From: an uncultured Enorma sp.
GTDB taxonomy: Bacteria > Actinomycetota > Coriobacteriia > Coriobacteriales > Coriobacteriaceae
Direction: 5' to 3'
Assembly (NCBI GenBank): GCA_905210055.1
Contig: CAJLVH010000001.1
Coordinates: 12,521 to 76,520 of the forward strand
DNA length: 64,000 nucleotides
Within the stretch, counting starts at the first letter, position 1. Every line of letters starts with the position of its first letter. Both the position numbers and the translations under genes were made by a program. Positions 25,048-32,876 of the stretch are shown in pieces. Below the pieces are notes generated by a model. The model saw only the letters and a program-made list of their open reading frames with translations, was not told the DNA's origin and did no database searches.

Positions 25048-26268
25048 CTACCAAATCTGGGCAAACCATTCGAGTTGTTCGATCCAAGTTCCCTCGTCGA
25101 GTTCGAGGTCGATGTTCGTCCCCTCCTCGTTGGCGGAGACATCGAACGTCATGGACGAGGAGAGGTCGCGATATTCCACGGAATAGCTCGACGTTCCGGA
25201 AAGAATGCCGGCGAGCAATTCCTGGACGAGTTCGTGGTCAAGGCCTGCCGCGTCAAAATTTGCTGCATACACGTAGATCTCGTGGTCAAGGAGCTCCAAG
25301 CTCATATTCGAGGCAATCGAGTTCACACTGGGAACGGTGATATCGAAGTACACGTTCGCGGTCCCGGCGTAGCCGTCGTCTTCACTGTAGAGGCTGCCGG
25401 AGGAGCTCGTCGTTTCATAGCTCGTGTTCTCAAGCACCCAAGCAGCGATTTCGCGCGCGTCGAGACCGAGCTCTTCGGGAGTCATGCCGAGATAGTCCAC
25501 GAACGAATCGATGACGCCTTGCTCCATGACGTCGAGAGCCGTCTCGTCTACGGCGACCATTGCTTCAAGCACGGCTGTCGCCCGTATGACGGCATGGTTT
25601 TCAACATCCGAGGCAATATCGCTGTCGGCATACGAGGAGCTTGAGGAGTAGTTATCGTTGGTGTATTCGTCTGCGTCGGAGAAGAAGGTTTCGACGACGT
25701 CGCTCGTGCATGCGCTGCAGGAAAAGAAGAGGGATCCTGCAATCGTTGGTGCGGCGAACATGACGAAAATCAGGATGATGACCATGCGCCCGCAGCCGCC
25801 CTTGCGCCTTACGCGGATGCCTCCTGGCGCAGGTACCTGTTGAGACGTGCGGTGCCAGGTATGGGTGTCGCGGTGGGAAGAACCGACCGGGGAGGGCGCG
25901 GGGGAGTCGGATGCATCCGATACTTTGGAGCGCGACGCCTGGTCGTATCCTCCGTGGATGGGTTCTTCATTCGCTATGGGCGAGGTGGCCGCGACGGGAT
26001 CCGCAGGGTCGGAGGAACCTTCCGGGGCAGCCACGGCAGGATGAGAGCTCGTGCTGGACGTGTCGTGATGCACGGGAGGCTGGTAGGCGCGCTTTGGCGT
26101 ACGCGACGCGTCCTGGAAGCGCTTGCGCACGTTGCGTCGTGAAAGCCGTGCGACACCATCGTCGAGATCGAGCTCCTCGCGCACGGGTTCGTCGATGGGC
26201 ATCACCGGATCGGGCGCGTTGAAGGGGTCGATGTTTTCATCTTCCGTGGGAAAGCGTTTCCATGCCAT
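25048..26268 (-). CDS. Uncharacterised single-pass membrane protein
   Basis: A 406-residue protein I do not recognise. Residues 1-155 are hydrophilic, acidic then Ser/Pro-rich and probably disordered; a basic patch (IRVRRKGGCGR) precedes one hydrophobic helix (about 162-185, MVIILIFVMFAAPTIAGSLF). Residues about 186-406 would then be extracellular, rich in Ser/Asp/Glu with a Cys pair just outside (SCSACTSD). The extracellular part contains a helical repeat-like region (AREIAAWVLENTSYET) and a beta-rich C-terminus ending in FAQIW. AAGGACG precedes the ATG. It lies downstream of a small membrane protein gene in the same direction. Confidence 0.65.
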   Translation of the reverse strand: MAWKRFPTEDENIDPFNAPDPVMPIDEPVREELDLDDGVARLSRRNVRKRFQDASRTPKRAYQPPVHHDTSSTSSHPAVAAPEGSSDPADPVAATSPIANEEPIHGGYDQASRSKVSDASDSPAPSPVGSSHRDTHTWHRTSQQVPAPGGIRVRRKGGCGRMVIILIFVMFAAPTIAGSLFFSCSACTSDVVETFFSDADEYTNDNYSSSSSYADSDIASDVENHAVIRATAVLEAMVAVDETALDVMEQGVIDSFVDYLGMTPEELGLDAREIAAWVLENTSYETTSSSGSLYSEDDGYAGTANVYFDITVPSVNSIASNMSLELLDHEIYVYAANFDAAGLDHELVQELLAGILSGTSSYSVEYRDLSSSMTFDVSANEEGTNIDLELDEGTWIEQLEWFAQIW

Positions 26269-26310
26269 GATGCGTCCTTATAGCTGGGGTTTGGGGTGCA
26301 GCGTGCGATT

Positions 26311-26359
26311 GCGACCAATGGTGTGCTTCCCGTGCGTTCGAGTGTGCGCCATTGGTCGC
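26311..26359 (-). repeat. Intercistronic hairpin
   Basis: GCGACCAATGG and CCATTGGTCGC are perfect 11-bp arms with a 27-nt loop, between two minus-strand genes. It may separate their expression; no T-run follows. Confidence 0.6.
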
Positions 26360-26377
26360 GATCATCGCTTGACGGTG

Positions 26378-26560
26378 TTAGAACAATCCGCCGAACAGCC
26401 CATCGTCCTCGCCGTCTTTCTTAGGACCGCGATCGACATACATCTTGTTCGTACGCTTTTCGAGCACGAACGCGGCGAGGGCGGCGATCACGATGCCGCC
26501 GAAGAAGAGGACGGCGAGTCCGGTGCGCGTTTCGAACAGGAACGAGAAGATCTCTTGCAT
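26378..26560 (-). CDS. Small single-pass membrane protein, 60 residues
   Basis: The predicted protein starts MQEIFSFLFE, has one membrane helix (about 14-34, LAVLFFGGIVIAALAAFVLE) and a charged cytoplasmic tail ending DDGLFGGLF. The ATG at 26560 follows AAAGAG by 5 nt; the longer frame to 26623 lacks support. Function unknown. The LFGGLF end resembles short C-terminal motifs of small scaffold-type membrane proteins, but that is only an impression. Divergent from serS. Confidence 0.6.
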   Translation of the reverse strand: MQEIFSFLFETRTGLAVLFFGGIVIAALAAFVLEKRTNKMYVDRGPKKDGEDDGLFGGLF

Positions 26561-26640
26561 GGGTACTCTTTCGTGCGGTAGGTTAAAAAGCTGTGCAGCC
26601 ATGCGTTTCGGACATGTGCCCAAAGCGTTTGGCGTGCATT

Positions 26641-26652
26641 AAGTATATACTT
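26641..26652. promoter_or_regulatory. AAGTATATACTT palindrome in the serS leader
   Basis: A perfect 12-bp palindrome lying between the divergent small membrane gene and serS. It contains TATACT-like -10 sequences on both strands, so it may be a bidirectional promoter element. No T-box leader is seen before serS. Confidence 0.35.
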
Positions 26653-26805
26653 GCGAATGCATGCGCGCTGCGTTCACCCGAATTGCTTACGCGCCCGTTA
26701 AATATGCAAGCGCGGTATCGGCGCGGCAGGATCGACGCGCCCGTACGGGCGTGAAGAGCTCTCATTCGCCGCGCAGCGCCGCGAGATAAGGAAACCGGAG
26801 GAAGT

Positions 26806-28089
26806 ATGCTCGACATCAAGTTCGTTCGCGAGAACCCCGATGCGGTCGATGCCGCGATGGCGAACCGCCAGACCACGTGGGATCGCGACCGCTTCTTTGC
26901 GCTCGATGAGGAGCGCCGCTCCGTGATCGCCGAGGTTGAGAAACTCCAGGCAACGCGCAACGCAGAGTCCAAGAACATCGGTGCGCTTATGCGTGAGGGC
27001 AAGCGCGAGGAGGCCGAGGCGGCGAAGGAAGCCGTTCGCCAAGTAAATGAGCAGATCGAGGGCCTCGCCGAGCGCCGGAGCGCTCTCGATGCCGAGCTCA
27101 ACGACTTCATGGCGCACCTGCCGAACATTCCGTGCGATGCGACGCCGGTGGGCAAAGACGAGTCCGAGAACCCGGAGCGTCGCCGCTGGGGTACCCCGCG
27201 CGATTTCGAGGCCGAGGGCTTCGAGCCCAAGGCGCACTGGGATTTGGGCACCGACCTGGGCATCCTCGATTTCGATCGCGGCGCGAAGCTCTCGGGTGCG
27301 CGCTTCACGGTACTTGCGGGCGCTGGCGCTGCGCTCGACCGCGCGCTGCAGAACTTCTTCCTCAACACGCACACGGCGCGTGGGTTCAAGGAGTTCATTC
27401 CGCCCGTCATCGTGAACCGCGAGATCATGTACGGCACGGGCCAGCTGCCCAAGTTCGAGGACGATGCCTATCACACGGGCGAGGACCAGTTCCTCATTCC
27501 CACGGCCGAGGTTGCGCTCACGAACCTCCATGCTGGCGAGGTGATCGATGCGAGTGAGCTGCCGCTGCGCTACACCGCGGGCACGCCGTGCTTCCGTGAG
27601 GAAGCGGGTTCCGCCGGCCGCGACACGCGCGGCATCATTCGCCAGCATCAGTTCACCAAGGTCGAGATGGTGAAGTTCGCCACGCCCGAGCAGTCCGACG
27701 ATGAGCTCGAGAGCATGGTTGCTGAAGCGGAGTACATCCTGCAGCAGCTTGGACTCCCGTACCGCGTGATCAGCCTGTGCACGGGCGATCTAGGCTTCTC
27801 CGCGCGTCAGACGTACGACATCGAGGTCTGGCTGCCGAGCTACAACGCCTACAAGGAGATTTCCTCCTGCTCGAACTGCGGCGATTTCCAGGCGCGCCGC
27901 GCGAACATCAAGTACCGCGATCCCGAGAACTTCAAGGGCGTGCGCCTGGTGCACACGCTGAACGGCTCTGGCTTGCCTACCGGTCGCACCATGGCGGCGA
28001 TCATGGAGAATTATCAGAACGCCGACGGCTCCATCACGGTGCCCGAGGTGCTGCGTCCCTACATGGGCGGTATGGAGCGCATCGGGTAG
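26806..28089 (+). CDS. serS: Serine--tRNA ligase
   Basis: A 427-residue class II synthetase charging tRNA-Ser; both tRNA-Ser genes of this window (2.1 and 31.1 kb) are substrates. The N-terminal coiled-coil arm spans about residues 30-100, which contacts the long variable arm. Class II motif 2 is [21 protein letters not shown] and motif 3 is [24 protein letters not shown] lies 4 nt before the ATG. Length is standard. Confidence 0.98.
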   Translation: MLDIKFVRENPDAVDAAMANRQTTWDRDRFFALDEERRSVIAEVEKLQATRNAESKNIGALMREGKREEAEAAKEAVRQVNEQIEGLAERRSALDAELNDFMAHLPNIPCDATPVGKDESENPERRRWGTPRDFEAEGFEPKAHWDLGTDLGILDFDRGAKLSGARFTVLAGAGAALDRALQNFFLNTHTARGFKEFIPPVIVNREIMYGTGQLPKFEDDAYHTGEDQFLIPTAEVALTNLHAGEVIDASELPLRYTAGTPCFREEAGSAGRDTRGIIRQHQFTKVEMVKFATPEQSDDELESMVAEAEYILQQLGLPYRVISLCTGDLGFSARQTYDIEVWLPSYNAYKEISSCSNCGDFQARRANIKYRDPENFKGVRLVHTLNGSGLPTGRTMAAIMENYQNADGSITVPEVLRPYMGGMERIG

Positions 28090-28115
28090 CATTTTTCGAA
28101 CTATTGGACGACGGG

Positions 28116-28146
28116 GGCGGTGCGCTGAGCGTGCCGCCTCTTTTCC
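28116..28146 (+). terminator. Rho-independent terminator of serS
   Basis: GGCGGTGCGC and GCGTGCCGCC pair over 10 positions around a TGA loop and are followed by TCTTTTCCTTTT. Confidence 0.88.
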
Positions 28147-28281
28147 TTTTCGATTACGTGGCTCCGGCATCCCTTACCACATCGTGCGGACAAGCGGGGC
28201 GGGCCTCTATAAACAATACACGAACATATGTTCTTATTTTGCCGTACAATGAATGCAAGAAGGCGGTGAGAGGAGGACACG

Positions 28282-28626
28282 TTGGCGGCGTTCGAGTATG
28301 GCGAGACCGTGCTTTTCGAGGGTTACGACGGAGTGGAGTGCGTGCGGGTGACGTGTTGGCAAGCCGAGCGCGGCGGGCTCGTGGTCACGCGGCGTAGTGC
28401 GGGCGAGTTATCGCAGTGGTGTTTCGGGGAGTCACCGCATGTGGCGGAGCTGAGCTTTGACGAGGCACAAACGAGCGCGCTTGCGCGGTATCTCAATGTA
28501 GAGCGCGAGGAGGAGCTTGCTGCCGAGCTTGCGATTGAGTTTTCCGGAACGGACGGATGGACGAGAATCGCCAGCGTAATGAGGAAGTTGCCGCTTTGGG
28601 AAAACTATTTTGAAAAAATCGCTTGA
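28282..28626 (+). CDS. Hypothetical protein, 114 residues
   Basis: Starts with TTG at 28282, supported by GGAGG 6 nt upstream. The sequence is acidic, with no membrane segment or signal peptide, and I recognise no motif. Its end (LPLWENYFEKIA) overlaps the promoter of tRNA-Arg, whose -35 box includes this stop codon. Coding bias and ribosome site support it as a real gene. Function not assignable. Confidence 0.65.
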   Translation: MAAFEYGETVLFEGYDGVECVRVTCWQAERGGLVVTRRSAGELSQWCFGESPHVAELSFDEAQTSALARYLNVEREEELAAELAIEFSGTDGWTRIASVMRKLPLWENYFEKIA

Positions 28627-28651
28627 CTCCACCTAGGGAGAGTGCCATTAT
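28623..28651 (+). promoter_or_regulatory. Promoter of tRNA-Arg
   Basis: TTGACT (28623-28628) and CATTAT (28646-28651) are 17 bp apart, 13 bp before the mature tRNA 5' end. Confidence 0.6.
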
Positions 28652-28663
28652 ATCTCTTGCGTT

Positions 28664-28740
28664 GCGGCGTTACCTCAGCTGGATAGAGGGTCTGACTACG
28701 AATCAGAACGTCACAGGTTCGAATCCTGTACGCCGCACCA
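28664..28740 (+). tRNA. tRNA-Arg(ACG)
   Basis: GCGGCGT pairs with ACGCCGC; discriminator A and encoded CCA. Anticodon loop CTACGAA gives ACG, the tRNA whose A34 is deaminated to inosine by TadA (encoded by the fusion gene at 2223). T arm ACAGG-TTCGAAT-CCTGT. Confidence 0.98.
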
Positions 28741-28751
28741 GTCGAGATGTA

Positions 28752-28780
28752 CGGGCGCTCTTTGGAGCGCCCGTTTTTTT
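28752..28780 (+). terminator. Rho-independent terminator of tRNA-Arg
   Basis: CGGGCGCTC, loop TTTG, GAGCGCCCG, then seven T. Confidence 0.95.
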
Positions 28781-28958
28781 GTTTTCGCGCCGATTTTCAA
28801 GCGCAATCGTTTTCCAGGGTACGTTCGACGGTGCAAATCTACCTGATACGAAAATTCTCAGATTACGAAAGCGGCCGAAGGACACAATACAAGCAGCATT
28901 TGTTTTGTGCTCTCGGCATGCTTGGGGCGTCGACGTTATAGAAGGAGGGCTGGCAGTA

Positions 28959-31091
28959 GTGGCAGATGCTACACCGCATAAGCGCTCTGCGCATGAGCGC
29001 GAACACGCCGATGTGCGTGAAGCGGGGATTGCCGGGGCCTCTTCTTCGGCGCTCTCCTCTGGAGTGAACGCCGCGCGTCCGAGTGAGAGGCGGGCCGATG
29101 CCCCGTTTCGCGAGCGCGATGCCGGCGCATCCATTGACTTTTCCCAAACGCCGCTCGAAAAGGAACTTCAACCGCTCGAGCCGCTCTCACGCCTTCCCCT
29201 GCCCGATGCCATCGAGGCGGTGCGCCTTTCCTGTGAGGCGGCTGAGCACCCGTCTGGCATCGAGCGCTACATCGTTCGCGTCCTTTCTGAGGTGGATGAC
29301 GCGCGTCTTCGCGCCATAGCTATGTCGCACCGCATGGCGCTCGCGTTCATAACGCGTATGGACGCGTTCTATCTCAACTTCGATCCGACTGGTGTGTCGG
29401 AGCGGGACAGGAGCTTTCTGTATGCCGTCGAGGCGGCGCTCAACCGAATCTATCGCGTACTGGTCGCGTTGGGATTCGGGATGCGGCCGGTGACCTCATC
29501 GCCGTCCGAAGAGGCCTGCTCAGTCTATGAGCAGGCAGCATATGCCAATGTGACGTCGTGGGTGGAACGGATCCTTGCCGACGCGGGGGAGGAGAACCCA
29601 TGGGCACGTCTGGCAACCGTCTCCTGTGCGCCCGGTGGTGTATGGGATGTGCTCACGCGTTTCGCCACCTTGAGCGAGCAGCTTGGGCTCATCGTGCGTC
29701 TCGACTACAACGTACAGCTCGAACAGGAGGGTCGTGAGCTGTGCATACGATTTGACGCGCCAACCTGGCCGAGCATGCCGGCAACCTATTTTGATCTTGA
29801 AGAGGGCGCATGGCATGCGTGCGTGGAGGACGAGCGCACGTCGCAGGCTCTCGAGTACGCAGCGCGCATAACCCTTGTGCTTGCCGCCGCGGGATTCGCC
29901 TCGGGCCTCGCAATCGAGCGGTGCGTCGTCGAGGCGCGCGACCTTGAATCGGGTAGCGTGCATACTGTCTTGCTCGAGCGCGAGCGATTTATGGCAGAGC
30001 TTTCCACCTTTGCGTCCGAGCTCGAGGGACGCTCGCTCTCGGAACCTTTGGCGCGCAGAGCGCTCACGGCGTTTCGTGCAGCGGACGAAGCTGACAGGGG
30101 AGCGCTGCGTACCGACGATACGCACGATGCCGCGGAAGGCGAGCGGCGCGTGGACGAAGCGGAGCGCGTGCGTCATCGCGCGCCGGAGGATGACCGCCGG
30201 GCGCTTTCGCCCATGCTGCGCGATCTGCTCCTTGCAGATACTGCGCACGACCTTGCCGTCATGGAGCCCGAAGACGACCCGTACATGCAGCGTCTCAACG
30301 CGTTGCATGCCCAGGAAGATGTCGATTTCGCGGATGCAGAGCGTGGCTACATCGCGTTGCTGGACGAGCTCGAGGCTCAGTGCGCCACACGCGAGCTACT
30401 CAGCGAGGGACCGGTCATCACCAGGTTTTGCGAGAGCTATGTCGGTCGCATCGAGCTGCCGGTGTTCGAGGAAGATCCGACGGTTCGCATCCTGCGCGCG
30501 CCGGACGCGCTCTTCTTCGCGCGGCTCGCGCTCGGCCGCATGTACGCCGACGCCGGAGCGTATGAACGCGCGCTGGATGAAGCGCGGAAGCTGCTCGACA
30601 GCGCGCCGACCTCCATGCAGGCGCATGCGACACTCGTGAACATCCTTGCTCATCTTGAGCGCTATGACGAGGTCGTAGAGGCCGCGCGGCACGGCCTGCG
30701 CGTGGCGTTCGAGCGTGAATCGATCGCGTATCTTTTGTACCGCGCGGCATTCGCCCATTGGCGGCTCGGGGATTTCGAGGCCGCTGCGGCGTGCTATCGG
30801 CTTGTGCGCGGTGCCGGGAAAACGGATGCGCTGGCCGAACAGGAGCTTCGTATGCTGCTGGAAGAGGTGGGCAGGAATGAACCGCCTACGATCGAGGAGG
30901 CGCTGGCGTGCTTGCGAAGCCGGGGGATGGTATGCGCGCCGTGGAGCGACGGCTTCAGGCGTATCGTGGATGCTGCCGTCCTGCTCGCAGACAACGGGTT
31001 CTACTTCCTCGCGGGGCGCTGCGTCCATGCGATGTGGCACGTGCTTGGCAGGGACGAGCTCGGCGTGGTAAGCCGCGCGCTGCTTGGGTAG
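28959..31091 (+). CDS. Uncharacterised large protein with C-terminal TPR-like repeats
   Basis: A 710-residue soluble protein, start GTG at 28959 with GGAGGG 9 nt upstream; the open frame further upstream crosses tRNA-Arg and cannot be coding. N-terminal about 55 residues are charged and probably disordered. The middle is mixed alpha/beta without recognisable motif. Residues about 500-640 form TPR-like helical pairs (ALFFARLALGRMYADAGAYE, ALDEARKLLDSAPTSMQAHA, FAHWRLGDFEAAAACYRLVR). TPRs mediate protein contacts. No membrane segments. A short sensor-less scaffold role is possible but unproven; I do not know this family. Confidence 0.75.
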   Translation: MADATPHKRSAHEREHADVREAGIAGASSSALSSGVNAARPSERRADAPFRERDAGASIDFSQTPLEKELQPLEPLSRLPLPDAIEAVRLSCEAAEHPSGIERYIVRVLSEVDDARLRAIAMSHRMALAFITRMDAFYLNFDPTGVSERDRSFLYAVEAALNRIYRVLVALGFGMRPVTSSPSEEACSVYEQAAYANVTSWVERILADAGEENPWARLATVSCAPGGVWDVLTRFATLSEQLGLIVRLDYNVQLEQEGRELCIRFDAPTWPSMPATYFDLEEGAWHACVEDERTSQALEYAARITLVLAAAGFASGLAIERCVVEARDLESGSVHTVLLERERFMAELSTFASELEGRSLSEPLARRALTAFRAADEADRGALRTDDTHDAAEGERRVDEAERVRHRAPEDDRRALSPMLRDLLLADTAHDLAVMEPEDDPYMQRLNALHAQEDVDFADAERGYIALLDELEAQCATRELLSEGPVITRFCESYVGRIELPVFEEDPTVRILRAPDALFFARLALGRMYADAGAYERALDEARKLLDSAPTSMQAHATLVNILAHLERYDEVVEAARHGLRVAFERESIAYLLYRAAFAHWRLGDFEAAAACYRLVRGAGKTDALAEQELRMLLEEVGRNEPPTIEEALACLRSRGMVCAPWSDGFRRIVDAAVLLADNGFYFLAGRCVHAMWHVLGRDELGVVSRALLG

Positions 31092-31092
31092 C

Positions 31093-31124
31093 AAAAAGCC
31101 CGCCGCCACAAGGGCAACGGGCTT
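31093..31124 (-). terminator. Rho-independent terminator of tRNA-Ser(GCU)
   Basis: Minus strand: AAGCCCG and CGGGCTT arms followed by TTTTTGC. It immediately abuts the stop of the convergent TPR gene and may serve both. Confidence 0.8.
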
Positions 31125-31136
31125 AGAGCGTTCGGC

Positions 31137-31227
31137 TGGCGGAGAGCTGGGGATTCGAACCCCAGATTCCCTTGTGGGGAATACTCGCTTAGCAGGCGAG
31201 CACCTTCGGCCTCTCGGTCAGCTCTCC
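31137..31227 (-). tRNA. tRNA-Ser(GCU)
   Basis: GGAGAGC pairs with GCTCTCC, discriminator G, encoded CCA. Anticodon loop CTGCTAA gives GCU. Long class II variable arm (TATTCCCC...GGGGAAT-type). Ninety-one nucleotides. Confidence 0.97.
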
Positions 31228-31486
31228 GTTAGCAGCTAACAATATTAGCGTACCCACCGGACGTGTTACAAGGGCGAACTAAAATTGCCGTAATTTTATT
31301 CAGTCTTCGTTCTCGGGAGGAATTCAGCTCGGGACTCAGATTCTCACTCTAAGTGTTTGCGATGCAAATTTTTCCGTTAAAGCGCTCCTAAACGGATACA
31401 TCTGCATTCCAATCCAAAACGAGTGAGAATTCCTGTCCGGTACTCAGATTCTCACCTTGTCGTCGAAGTGATAATTACGCCTGGTG
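31228..31486. other. AT-rich intergenic stretch with partial repeats
   Basis: No gene. It contains two related segments, GGGACTCAGATTCTCACTC (about 31332-31350) and CGGTACTCAGATTCTCACC (about 31438-31456), with an inverted relative GAGTGAGAATTCC near 31420. Noticeably less GC-rich than its surroundings. Function unclear. Confidence 0.4.
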
Positions 31487-32479
31487 TCAAATGCTCATGT
31501 CAGCAGTGATGATCATGTTCTCCCGGTGCTTGCGCATGGTCTCCCAAGAGAACGTCTCGGCAAGCTGCTCGGCGGTACGCGGCGCGGTATCGGGCGCGAG
31601 GCCGGCGATTCCGGCGAGCCAACCCAGGAGCGCCGCCGGCGTACTGAAGCGTGTCCTGAGCTCGCCCATATCCAGGTCGCGATCGCGCTTGGCAAGACGC
31701 CGCCCGTCGGGCGCGAGGAGCAGCGGGATGTGGGCGTAGGCGGGCTCCGGCAGGCCGAGCAGCCGCTCAAGGTAGATCTGCCGCGGCGTCGACGACATGA
31801 GGTCGCACCCGCGCACGACCTCCGTGACGCCCATAGCGGCATCGTCGACCACCACTGCTAGCTGGTACGCGAACACCCCGTCGCTTCGCCGCACGAGGAA
31901 GTCGCCGCACTCCTGTGCAAGCACCTGATGCTGCGGTCCGTATACGCGGTCTTCGAACGCGATGGTTCCGCGGGGATCGTCGCTGTCGGGCACGCGCAGT
32001 CGAAGCGCGGGCGGGCGCGTCGCGCGGCGCTCGGCAATCTCTTCGGGTGTGAGACCGCGGCATGTGCCGGCATAGACGGGCGTCCCGTCGGTTGCATGCG
32101 GTGCGCTTGCGGCATGAAGTTCGGCGCGCGTGCAGAAGCATGGGTAAGTGAGCCCGGCTGCCTCGAGCCTCTCGACGGCAGCTCGGTAGAGATCGACGCG
32201 CTCGTGCTGGTAGACAGGGTCTCCGTCCCACTCGAGTCCAAGCCAGCGCAGGTCGTCGAACAAGAGCTCCGTCCACGGGCCGGACTGGGTGCGCGGATCG
32301 AGGTCTTCGACGCGCAGCGTCACGCTCCCGCCCTGGTTTCGCGCGGAGAGCCATGCCACGAGTGAGGCGTACACGTTGCCGAGGTGCATGCGGCCCGACG
32401 GCGTGGGAGCGAAGCGCCCCACGACGCGTGGAGCTTCGCCTGCACGAGCGCTTTGAAGTGTGTCCTGGGTGGTGTTCAT
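31487..32479 (-). CDS. gluQ: Glutamyl-Q tRNA(Asp) synthetase-like protein
   Basis: A 330-residue GluRS paralogue lacking the C-terminal anticodon-binding domain. Such enzymes attach glutamate to queuosine at position 34 of tRNA-Asp. It has the class I HIGH-like site in GRFAPTPSGRMHLGN, a zinc-site pattern CFC...YAGTCRG and a KMSKS-like loop RRLAKRDRD. Start at 32479: the family's N-terminus begins here, and no ribosome site is evident. A TATACT at 32487-32492 ends 7 nt before the ATG, so the mRNA may be leaderless. A candidate structured RNA with terminator lies upstream on the same strand. Confidence 0.9.
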   Translation of the reverse strand: MNTTQDTLQSARAGEAPRVVGRFAPTPSGRMHLGNVYASLVAWLSARNQGGSVTLRVEDLDPRTQSGPWTELLFDDLRWLGLEWDGDPVYQHERVDLYRAAVERLEAAGLTYPCFCTRAELHAASAPHATDGTPVYAGTCRGLTPEEIAERRATRPPALRLRVPDSDDPRGTIAFEDRVYGPQHQVLAQECGDFLVRRSDGVFAYQLAVVVDDAAMGVTEVVRGCDLMSSTPRQIYLERLLGLPEPAYAHIPLLLAPDGRRLAKRDRDLDMGELRTRFSTPAALLGWLAGIAGLAPDTAPRTAEQLAETFSWETMRKHRENMIITADMSI

Positions 32480-32486
32480 GTCCGAA

Positions 32487-32515
32487 AGTATAGTTGAACC
32501 GCAACGGAACCTAAA
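32487..32515 (-). promoter_or_regulatory. Promoter giving a possibly leaderless gluQ mRNA
   Basis: Minus strand TTTAGG (32515-32510), 17-bp spacer, TATACT (32492-32487). Transcription would begin at about the A of the ATG at 32479. The -10 match is strong and the -35 match weak. Confidence 0.5.
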
Positions 32516-32549
32516 ACACGCCCTGGTGCGTTGCCCCGCGGCTTCAGAC

Positions 32550-32740
32550 GGAAAACGAAGGAGCCCCCAGGTTCGCGCCTGGGGGCTCCTCGGAAAAGGG
32601 GGGCGATGTAGGCGGGCGGTCGGCGAGTCGCTTCCAACCGCCCGCAAGGGTTGGTAGTTCAGAGCGGAATCCATTCGCACGCAGATTATCCGTGCTCTCT
32701 GCACGAGCCGAGAAGGTTTCGATGCGAATGGGCTCCGGCA
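32550..32740 (-). ncRNA. Candidate structured RNA ending in a strong terminator
   Basis: On the minus strand three hairpins follow one another. First, CCATTCGCA/TGCGAATGG (32731-32723 with 32679-32671) encloses CGTGC/GCACG. Second is GCGGGCGGT/ACCGCCCGC (32645-32637 with 32620-32612). Third is a 13-bp terminator stem AGGAGCCCCCAGG/CCTGGGGGCTCCT (32590-32559), followed by TCGTTTTCC. A 67-codon frame crosses the terminator stem, which argues against a protein. It could be a small RNA or a leader attenuator before the gluQ-type gene. No known RNA family was recognised. Confidence 0.45.
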
Positions 32741-32876
32741 TCTTCACTCATTGCGTTCTATACCCAAGCGGGCGCAGGTAAACGGGCGAACATGCTCCCT
32801 CGCAACTCCCACACAAAGATGGATAAATCGCGTAGACTTTTGGGCAAGGCAATTGTCTGCGCGAGGGAGGGGAGCG

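Noticed and set aside
26653..26805. T-box leader before serS
   Set aside because: No T-box core (GGTGG-ACCGCG type) and no terminator before the gene.
28623..28958. N-terminal extension of the TPR protein from 28623
   Set aside because: This part of the frame passes through tRNA-Arg and its terminator, so translation must start downstream, at GTG 28959.
32544..32747. 67-residue minus-strand protein upstream of the gluQ-type gene
   Set aside because: Its last third is translated from a perfect terminator stem; stable RNA structure explains the sequence better.
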